DNA from: Desulfobacteraceae bacterium
Lineage (GTDB): Bacteria > Desulfobacterota > Desulfobacteria > Desulfobacterales > ETH-SRB1
Length of the DNA stretch: 8,088 bases
Direction of reading: 5' to 3'
Assembly: GCA_013202725.1 (NCBI GenBank)
Contig: JABMRH010000115.1
Location: forward strand, 1-8,088
Below are positions 1-5,262 of this stretch, piece by piece (within the stretch, counting starts at the first letter, position 1; the number at the start of each line of letters is the position of its first letter). The position numbers and the translations under genes are program-made. Below the pieces are notes generated by a model that searched no databases, was not told where the DNA came from, and saw only the letters and a program-made list of their open reading frames with translations.

Positions 1-41
1 ATAATTCTCTTAAAATTCATAATTTATCAAACATATACTTT

Positions 42-97
42 TTTGTGCCTTTGTGCCTTTGTGCATTTGTGCCTTTGTGCCTTTGTGCCTTTGTGAC
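42..97. repeat. 8-bp short tandem repeat (7 units) at the 3' end of lpxK
   Basis: Seven head-to-tail 8-bp units read tttgtgcc on the plus strand. Unit 3 (58-65) ends in ca and unit 7 (90-97) ends in ac; the other five are identical. On the lpxK coding strand the unit is ggcacaaa. The array begins at the lpxK stop codon (TAG, positions 99 to 97), so the last unit overlaps the stop by one base. The AT-rich stretch 1-41 beyond it shows no gene, hairpin or terminator. The near-identity of the units suggests recent slippage expansion or an active dispersed repeat family; function is unknown. Confidence 0.9.
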
Positions 98-1254
98 TAA
101 AATGTTTCCCTCCGTTTTCTTATCTCTTTGAGCCTGGTTTTAATAAAATCGATAAAGGCGCTTTCATCATCTCCCAGGGAAAGCTCTATGCCGACAACAA
201 CAATCTCTACAGGCCATAAAGTTTCGCCGGAAATCCGCACATAGTCCTTTTCAGTTGTGAGGATAAATTCAGCTTGAGCATTAATTGACGATTGTATGAT
301 TCTTTGCAGATCCATTTCCGTATATTTGTGGTGATCAGGAAATTCAAAAAAATCGATCAGATCGCATTTAAGACTTTCAACTGTTCTGCGAAAATCACTA
401 TTTCCTGCCAACCCTGAAAAGGCAACGACTCTGCGTCCGTATAACAAACCTGGAGCAAAGTTTTGCAACTTGATGCAAGGCATGCTCTTTTTGTCATTTG
501 CCGGTTTATAAAGATTCGGAACATGAAAAGACCTGAAAACGGGTTTGCCGGGCGCCAGGCTTTCAATTTTATCCATAGCAGCTTGCCTGATGTAATCGGA
601 AGCAGAATCAAACCTTGTTAAAACAAATGCATCACTTCGCTTTAATGCAGAAATCGGCTCTCTGAGAATGCCCCTTGGAAGAAGATGCGCGTTGCCAAAA
701 GGACGGCGGCAATCCAAAAGGACGATATCAATGTCCCGCTTCAGGTTCAGATGCTGGAAAGCATCATCAAGCACAATAACATCAGGGCCAAACTCCTGTA
801 TTGCCAGGCGGCCTGCCTTGCACCTGTTTTGACCTACAACAACAGGTATGTTTTTCAGCTTTGCGGCCATCATAAATGGTTCGTCACCCGCCTTTTCAGG
901 CTCCATGAATATAGTATGCCCGTTGCTTACAATTCCTCCTGTTTTTTCCGCACCCCCCTTATATCCTCTGCTGATTATGGCTACCTTATAGCCAAGGCGC
1001 CTGATTATCTGTGCCACCTTGATAGTCATCGGAGTTTTTCCTGTTCCGCCAACCGTTATATTCCCGATAGATATTACAAAACAGGGAAGTTTTTTCGACC
1101 CTAACACACTATTTTTGTAAAGAGCCTCTCTTAGCTTTACAGCGCCGCCATAAACAAGAGAAACCATAAACAAGAAAGACCCAAAAGAGAATAATCGGTC
1201 TTTTCCGCTCCCTGTCATAATGGTTTTAATCTTTGCTCTGATCTCGTCTATCAT
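97..1254 (-). CDS. lpxK: Tetraacyldisaccharide 4'-kinase (lipid A 4'-kinase)
   Basis: LpxK uses ATP to phosphorylate the 4' position of the tetraacyldisaccharide made by LpxB, giving lipid IVA, at the cytoplasmic face of the inner membrane. From the start chosen here (385 aa) the protein has a hydrophobic N-terminal segment (about residues 21-37). It has the family P-loop GNxTVGGTGKTP (64-75), RGYKG (96-100), GDEP (123-126), the DDxFQH motif read as DDAFQH (163-168), LLPRGxLREP (191-200), AFSGLAGNSDFR (278-289), a DHH motif (307-309) and TTEKDYVR (333-340). All major LpxK motifs are intact; the usual Gly of DDGxQH is Ala. Start: the frame stays open upstream to a TTG at 1296, but those extra codons (FSIFNLQ) translate the 7-bp intergenic repeat. 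ATG at 1254 gives MIDEIRAKI, which fits family N-termini. ATG at 1266 is possible. No strong Shine-Dalgarno is present; GGGC lies 7 nt before 1254. It follows waaA after a repeat-filled 217-nt gap and is the last gene seen. Confidence 0.95.
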   Translation of the reverse strand: MIDEIRAKIKTIMTGSGKDRLFSFGSFLFMVSLVYGGAVKLREALYKNSVLGSKKLPCFVISIGNITVGGTGKTPMTIKVAQIIRRLGYKVAIISRGYKGGAEKTGGIVSNGHTIFMEPEKAGDEPFMMAAKLKNIPVVVGQNRCKAGRLAIQEFGPDVIVLDDAFQHLNLKRDIDIVLLDCRRPFGNAHLLPRGILREPISALKRSDAFVLTRFDSASDYIRQAAMDKIESLAPGKPVFRSFHVPNLYKPANDKKSMPCIKLQNFAPGLLYGRRVVAFSGLAGNSDFRRTVESLKCDLIDFFEFPDHHKYTEMDLQRIIQSSINAQAEFILTTEKDYVRISGETLWPVEIVVVGIELSLGDDESAFIDFIKTRLKEIRKRRETF

Positions 1255-1272
1255 CTGATTGCCCATTTGGCA

Positions 1273-1293
1273 TTGAAGATTGAAGATTGAAAA
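1273..1293. repeat. 7-bp tandem repeat just upstream of lpxK (inverted partner of 1444-1471)
   Basis: Two exact ttgaaga units and a third degenerate one (ttgaaaa) on the plus strand; the lpxK coding strand reads tcttcaa. It is the reverse complement of the four-unit array at 1444-1471. Positions 1272-1290 can pair perfectly with 1454-1472 over 19 bp. The tract lies 19 nt upstream of the preferred lpxK start and accounts for the spurious N-terminal extension of that frame. Confidence 0.85.
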
Positions 1294-1334
1294 CAAGAGA
1301 AATAAATAGCGCCTGAATGAAAACTATCCAAGGT

Positions 1335-1415
1335 TGTCATTTCGAGCGAAGCGAGAAATCTTATGATTTTGAAAATACTTGCGTTAAAAGATTTCTCCCT
1401 TCAGTCGAAATGACA
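1335..1415. repeat. Palindromic REP/MITE-like element between waaA and lpxK
   Basis: Two 28-nt arms, 1335-1362 and 1388-1415, are reverse complements at 25 of 28 positions around a 25-nt centre. The left arm starts tgtcatttcgagcgaagcga and the right arm ends tcgaaatgaca. The arm sequence resembles a palindrome I recall as widely dispersed in Bacteroidota and Desulfobacterota genomes; that is recall, not a search result. No transposase lies nearby and no target duplication is visible. As RNA it would form a long hairpin between waaA and lpxK, which could protect, process or attenuate the message. It has no U-tract, so it is not a standard intrinsic terminator. Confidence 0.85.
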
Positions 1416-1443
1416 AACAAGAGGTTTTCGTTCGGGAACCAAA

Positions 1444-1471
1444 TCTTCAATCTTCAATCTTCAATCTTCAA
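1444..1471. repeat. 7-bp tandem repeat (4 perfect units) abutting the waaA stop
   Basis: Four identical tcttcaa units on the plus strand; the coding strand reads (ttgaaga)x4, starting at the base right after the waaA stop codon (TAA, 1474-1472). The last waaA codons contain attgaagat, nearly one more unit inside the gene. It is the inverted partner of the tract at 1273-1293. Confidence 0.9.
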
Positions 1472-2770
1472 TTACATGATATCTTCAATCACATTCAAGG
1501 TCTTTTCAACAGCCCCTTTGTTGGCATTAAAGGTTTTGAAAGCCATGCTTCCCATTTCTCCGGCTTTCTGATTGTCAGTCAGCAGCTCTGATACAATATT
1601 ATATATGCTTTCTGCATCCTGCACAGAAACAGCTCCACCAGTGCTTATAAGCATATCCGATATATCTGCGAAATCGCTCATGTCCGGCCCAAAGATAATC
1701 GGTCTGGAAAATGCCGCAGGCTCAAGAGGATTGTGACCCCCGCATTTTACAAGGCTTCCGCCCACAAAGGCTATATCTACTATGGCGTAAAGCATTTTTA
1801 ATATCCCTATCCTGTCAACAACGATCACATCCTGCCTGGTCTTTTTTTCTTCAAGCTCAGTCATTGTAACCGCAAAAAGACCCTCTGATTTACAGATCCG
1901 GCATACTGATCCGGTGCGATCCGGATTTCTGGGGACAATAATAAGGATAAGATCGGGATATTTCTTTTTTAGTCTTGAAAAGGCGTCAAGCAGTATTGCT
2001 TCTTCTCCGTAATGCGTGCTTCCTGCCAGCAGGATCTTTTGAGACGGCTTGATAAGCAAAGATTGTCTTAATTTATTTAGTTCTTCCTGTCCGGCAAAAT
2101 CGTATTGCTGGTCAAATTTTATATTTCCGGTTATTGTTATCCTGCCCGGCGGAATCCCGAGGAGGCTGAAGCGACGGGCGTCCTCCGAAGACTGAACACA
2201 AATTTTTGAAAAGAATAAAAAAAGTCTTTTAGAAAAGAATAAAAACAGTTTGTATCCAAAATATGATCTTCTTGAAAGCCTTGCGTTTACAAGGATCACA
2301 GGAACGTTGCGTCTTTTCATTTCAAACAGAAAATTCGGCCATATATCAGATTCAACAATAATAACGATGTCCGGCTCAACTTTTGCCGCAATATGTTTTA
2401 CTGAAATCGGCAAATCATAGGGAAAGAAAAATATTGCGTCTACATTTTCTTTTAAAAGATTATTTGCTATTTCAAACCCTGTTTTTGTGGAGGCTGAAAA
2501 AACAATATTATGATGTTTGAAACAGCTCTTTAATTCTTTAACCAAAGGAACTGCGGAAAGAACTTCGCCGACGGAAAGAGCATGTATCCATATCGGTCTG
2601 TTGTCAGGTTTTCGGGATCTGTTTTGGCTTATTGCATTTGGAAGCGGCATAAGCCCCAGCCTGTGAAGAACTGTTTTCCGCCTTTTATCGGTTGTAAGCA
2701 CAAGCGGAATTATCAGAGGAAGCCCCATAGTAATTCCTGCTGCAAGAAGAATATTATATAAAAAAAGCAT
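1472..2770 (-). CDS. waaA: 3-deoxy-D-manno-octulosonic acid (Kdo) transferase
   Basis: WaaA (KdtA) moves Kdo from CMP-Kdo onto lipid IVA at the cytoplasmic face of the inner membrane. This 432-aa protein has the family layout. There is a hydrophobic membrane anchor (about 4-26) and the N-terminal domain motif HALSVGE (63-69), whose Glu69 matches the catalytic Glu. FFPYDLP (115-121) and ESDIWPN (140-146; ETELWPN in many homologues) follow. The C-terminal GT-B domain has GNIKFD (215-220), AGSTHYGEE (249-257), IVPRNPDR (278-285) and GGSLVKCGGHNPLEPA (337-352). Length is about normal for the family. The sequence does not show whether it adds one or more Kdo units. The start is ATG at 2770; the only Shine-Dalgarno-like stretch is AGAG three bases upstream, inside the 9-bp repeat 2774-2800. 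The gene follows lptG after 117 nt and precedes lpxK by 217 nt. Confidence 0.97.
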   Translation of the reverse strand: MLFLYNILLAAGITMGLPLIIPLVLTTDKRRKTVLHRLGLMPLPNAISQNRSRKPDNRPIWIHALSVGEVLSAVPLVKELKSCFKHHNIVFSASTKTGFEIANNLLKENVDAIFFFPYDLPISVKHIAAKVEPDIVIIVESDIWPNFLFEMKRRNVPVILVNARLSRRSYFGYKLFLFFSKRLFLFFSKICVQSSEDARRFSLLGIPPGRITITGNIKFDQQYDFAGQEELNKLRQSLLIKPSQKILLAGSTHYGEEAILLDAFSRLKKKYPDLILIIVPRNPDRTGSVCRICKSEGLFAVTMTELEEKKTRQDVIVVDRIGILKMLYAIVDIAFVGGSLVKCGGHNPLEPAAFSRPIIFGPDMSDFADISDMLISTGGAVSVQDAESIYNIVSELLTDNQKAGEMGSMAFKTFNANKGAVEKTLNVIEDIM

Positions 2771-2773
2771 TTT

Positions 2774-2800
2774 CTCTGTGATCTCTGTGTGCTCTGTGGT
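2774..2800. repeat. 9-bp repeat (3 units) overlapping the waaA ribosome-binding region
   Basis: Three 9-bp units share the core ctctgtg on the plus strand (2774-2782, 2783-2791, 2792-2800), each followed by two variable bases. The coding strand reads cacagag repeats and runs to within three bases of the waaA ATG. Its last agag is the only Shine-Dalgarno-like sequence for that start. The string with its following gaaaa (caccacagag... on the other strand) resembles a repeat I recall upstream of genes in several phyla. Confidence 0.8.
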
Positions 2801-2842
2801 GAAAACGGCTGAAGTAGGACATGTATCTATAACTCTTATTCA

Positions 2843-2874
2843 TTTAGTGCTTTCGTTCTTTCGTGTTTTCGTGA
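2843..2874. repeat. 8-bp degenerate tandem repeat in the lptG-waaA gap
   Basis: Four consecutive 8-bp units on the plus strand: tttagtgc, tttcgttc, tttcgtgt, tttcgtga (2843-2850, 2851-2858, 2859-2866, 2867-2874). The coding strand reads variants of cacgaaa. The tract begins 13 nt after the lptG stop and differs in sequence and period from the 9-bp tract 43 nt away in the same gap. The bases between the tracts (2801-2842) show nothing else recognisable. Confidence 0.75.
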
Positions 2875-2887
2875 TAATTTTTTTACA

Positions 2888-3964
2888 TTATTCAGCATTA
2901 AGCAATATAAGTACGCCAAAACATAAAAAAATAAGGTTTGCAGCCCATGCAGCAATAATAGGAGTAAGCATTTCTCCATATCCAAGCGATATGCAAAAGC
3001 TATAAGAGATCCAATAAAGAAATGCTATCCCTATGCCGCATGCAATGATGACCGGCAGACCTTCCTTGATTTTTTCTCTTACAGCAATGCCTGTGCCTAT
3101 CATGCACATAATAATGCAAACAAAAGGAAAAGCTGTCTTGGCATAAAGGTCCACCCTGTAACTTGTGGCGTCATATCCTTCTGCTTCAATCTTTCTGATA
3201 TATGCGATCAGCTCCTTGAAACTCATATCTTCCGATTTTTTTATAACTCTCATTAAATCATCAGGCATAAAATCCAACTTCTCAATAAGCTTTTTATGGA
3301 AGCTTATCTTATAGTTATTATCTTTCTTATTAAGATTTTGCTGCGCTACATCATACAGGTACCATCTGTTCTGAATGAAAACACCTTTTTTTGCATCAAT
3401 CCTTCTAATAAGCCTGAAATCTATGTCAAAATAGTTGATAGTAATACCAAATACAGCCTTGTTTGCGGAATCATAGTGTTTTATGTGTGTTATTATGCGA
3501 TTGCCCTTAATCCAGATGTCTTTTTCCTTTGATATTACGGCGGATTCTTTTCTGACTTCCTTTAGCCATATCCTGTTAGCATGTTCCATACTTACAGGGA
3601 CAATTACTTCTGACAGGAAAAAAAGAAATGCGCTAAATATTATCCCCAATAAAATTACCGGCGTTAAAAAATAATAGATGCTTATGCCGCTGCTTTTTAA
3701 AGCAACCAGTTCATTGTTTTTAGCCATCAGGCCAAAGACAATCAGCACTGCGAGCAGGATGCCGAGCGGAATTATCTGGGCGACAATAAATGGTATCTTT
3801 AATATTAAATAGGAAAAGGTCTTTGAAAGAGAAAGACCTGCTTCCATAAAATTATCTACCTTTTCAAAAAAATCGACTGCAACATAAATGCCCACAACCA
3901 TTGTTAGAATGATTGCAAAGTATTTGAAGATTTCTCTGGTTAAATATTTATATATTATCGGCAT
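2888..3964 (-). CDS. lptG: LPS export system permease LptG
   Basis: LptG pairs with LptF as the membrane part of the LptB2FG ATPase, which pulls LPS from the outer leaflet of the inner membrane and passes it to LptC/LptA. The 358-aa protein has the YjgP/YjgQ layout: N-terminal ...YLTREIFKYF, three membrane helices (about 13-33, 54-79, 97-118), and a periplasmic beta-jellyroll region (about 120-265). Three more helices follow (about 274-294, 303-323, 333-354). The cytoplasmic stretch NELVALKSSGIS (84-95), after helix 2, matches the conserved region that contacts LptB. It is assigned LptG rather than LptF because the preceding paralogue has the typical LptF N-terminus; confidence that it is one of the pair is higher than in which one. 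ATG at 3964 fits the family N-terminus but has no clear Shine-Dalgarno, since a 9-10 bp repeat array runs right up to it. Confidence 0.92.
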   Translation of the reverse strand: MPIIYKYLTREIFKYFAIILTMVVGIYVAVDFFEKVDNFMEAGLSLSKTFSYLILKIPFIVAQIIPLGILLAVLIVFGLMAKNNELVALKSSGISIYYFLTPVILLGIIFSAFLFFLSEVIVPVSMEHANRIWLKEVRKESAVISKEKDIWIKGNRIITHIKHYDSANKAVFGITINYFDIDFRLIRRIDAKKGVFIQNRWYLYDVAQQNLNKKDNNYKISFHKKLIEKLDFMPDDLMRVIKKSEDMSFKELIAYIRKIEAEGYDATSYRVDLYAKTAFPFVCIIMCMIGTGIAVREKIKEGLPVIIACGIGIAFLYWISYSFCISLGYGEMLTPIIAAWAANLIFLCFGVLILLNAE

Positions 3965-4015
3965 AAAGCAATTAAAGTGCCTAAAGTGAGCTAAAGTATA
4001 TTAAAGTGCCTAAAG
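3964..4015. repeat. 9-10 bp degenerate tandem repeat directly upstream of lptG
   Basis: Six copies of taaag start at 3964, 3973, 3982, 3992, 4002 and 4011, spaced 9, 9, 10, 10 and 9 bases. Most extend to taaagt, and two give ttaaagtgcctaaagt in full. The coding strand reads repeated actttaggcacttta. The array runs directly into the lptG ATG and fills the place where a ribosome-binding site would sit. The rest of the lptF-lptG gap (4016-4066) shows only a 4-bp stem (4043-4052), too short to call. Confidence 0.85.
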
Positions 4016-4066
4016 TTAAGGAATTCTGCCTATTTTAAAACTCGCCCAGGCGTTATACATCAATGC

Positions 4067-5236
4067 TCACTTCAATTTATTTCCACGACCCTTAAACAAA
4101 TTAAGAACCGGATAGATCTTTATCGGACGTTCATTAGCTGTTCTTATAAAAAGATATAATCCTATAGCGCCGATAACAATATTTGGAGCCCACATACCGA
4201 TAACCGGGGGATAGACACCTGCTTCGCCAAAGACCCAACCTGCAGACAGCATCAAATAATAGGCCAGAAAGAAAACAAGGCCAAGCCCCAAACCAAATGA
4301 CCGCCTTGAAGAACTCGACTCTATGCCTAAAGGAATTGCGATCAGCCCGAGAACAAAGCAGGCAAAAGGAAGTGAAAATTTTTTGTGAAATACTATAAGG
4401 GCTGAATAGTATTGAATATCTTTCTTTGCGGCAGATTGCAGATATCGACTCAACTCAGCCAGGCTCATCTCTTTTTCATCCTTTTGGCTTGATTTTCCCG
4501 CACAAACAGCATTTTTAAGATCAAGACTTATATCATAGGTGTCAAAATTTATTGAATGCACGGCCCTGCTTTTAAGGTCGACCTGATTTATTGTTCCGCT
4601 ATAAAGCCGGAGATGAAAAGCAAGTTTGTCGGGTTCGCTAAACAGTTTGCCGGTTGGAGCGATCACAGTGCTGACGATGTTTTTGTCCCTTTGATCTTCA
4701 ATAAAAACATTTATCAATGCTTTGTTTCTTAAATCAACTTTATTTACATAAATCATCACATCCTTAAACCTGTCATTAAATGTCCTCTCTTTAAGACCGA
4801 TATCGACATTTGATGCAACCACGTCATAAGTCAATGTTTTAAAGGATAGCCTGGCCCACGGCACTCCATAGATTGTCATAAAGCCTGTTAGCAGACATCC
4901 CATTAAACAGAAGAGAAATACCGGAGGAAGAAGCTCGTAAGCACTTACTCCTCCTGCTTTAAGGGCTACAATTTCATTGTCGGCAGACAATCTGAGGAAG
5001 GTTAAAAGAACAGACATCATTATTGAAATGGGAATGACGAACTCAAGGAAATGGGGCACCGAATAAATAAGCATCAAAAAGATGGCGGATAAACCTATTT
5101 TGTAATTTACAATCAGGTTTATTATGTCAAGTATTTTTGTCAGCAGAAAAACAAATGTGAAAAACAGGACATTGATGACAAAGGGCGGAATCATCTCTTT
5201 GAATAAATATCTATTTATAATTGAGTTGATTTGCAT
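4067..5236 (-). CDS. lptF: LPS export system permease LptF
   Basis: LptF is the second transmembrane subunit of the inner-membrane LPS extractor LptB2FG. The 389-aa protein opens with INSIINRYLFKEM, typical of LptF. It has helices at about 17-40, 50-78 and 103-123, a periplasmic jellyroll domain at about 125-265, and helices at about 285-304, 312-333 and 343-365, with a basic cytoplasmic tail. NEIVALKAGGVSAYEL (87-102) matches the LptB-contacting region and parallels the same stretch in LptG. It starts 26 nt after the msbA stop and is followed by lptG. The ATP-binding subunit LptB is not in the window and must be encoded elsewhere. No strong Shine-Dalgarno precedes ATG 5236; the short gap suggests translational coupling to msbA. 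Confidence 0.94.
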   Translation of the reverse strand: MQINSIINRYLFKEMIPPFVINVLFFTFVFLLTKILDIINLIVNYKIGLSAIFLMLIYSVPHFLEFVIPISIMMSVLLTFLRLSADNEIVALKAGGVSAYELLPPVFLFCLMGCLLTGFMTIYGVPWARLSFKTLTYDVVASNVDIGLKERTFNDRFKDVMIYVNKVDLRNKALINVFIEDQRDKNIVSTVIAPTGKLFSEPDKLAFHLRLYSGTINQVDLKSRAVHSINFDTYDISLDLKNAVCAGKSSQKDEKEMSLAELSRYLQSAAKKDIQYYSALIVFHKKFSLPFACFVLGLIAIPLGIESSSSRRSFGLGLGLVFFLAYYLMLSAGWVFGEAGVYPPVIGMWAPNIVIGAIGLYLFIRTANERPIKIYPVLNLFKGRGNKLK

Positions 5237-5262
5237 AAAGCATATAGAGAAGCCGCCGAAGA

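Noticed and set aside
1..41. Terminator or next gene downstream of lpxK
   Set aside because: The stretch is AT-rich without a hairpin plus U-tract and contains no supportable reading frame.
42..97. CRISPR array
   Set aside because: Units are 8 bp with no spacers between them and no cas genes nearby.
685..1104. Plus-strand open frame of 139 codons inside lpxK
   Set aside because: It lies wholly antisense to a confidently identified lpxK, and its translation shows no recognisable domain and is rich in Cys, His and Tyr, as expected of an antisense shadow.
1304..1334. Possible sigma-70 promoter for lpxK (ttggat, 17-nt spacer, tattta on the minus strand)
   Set aside because: Only three of six bases match consensus in each box; in AT-rich intergenic DNA such matches are expected by chance.
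1291..1423. 9-bp direct repeat aaacaagag at 1291-1299 and 1415-1423 as a target-site duplication of the palindromic element
   Set aside because: The right copy abuts the element, but the left copy is 35 nt away from the left arm, so it cannot be a simple duplication; the A-rich word could recur by chance.
1317..1571. Plus-strand open frame of 84 codons across the waaA-lpxK gap
   Set aside because: Most of it translates the palindromic element and the 7-bp tandem repeat, and it then runs antisense into waaA; no ribosome-binding site or family resemblance.
2208..2245. Repeated 14-mer gaaaagaataaaaa, 24 bp apart, inside waaA (protein LFLFFSK twice)
   Set aside because: It looks like an 8-residue in-frame duplication, but spacing between flanking conserved residues equals that of the E. 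coli enzyme as I recall it, so no extra residues were gained; a low-complexity coincidence is likelier.
4043..4052. Hairpin cgcc-ca-ggcg in the lptF-lptG gap as a terminator
   Set aside because: The stem is only 4 bp with a 2-nt loop, too small to form, and no U-tract follows on the coding strand.
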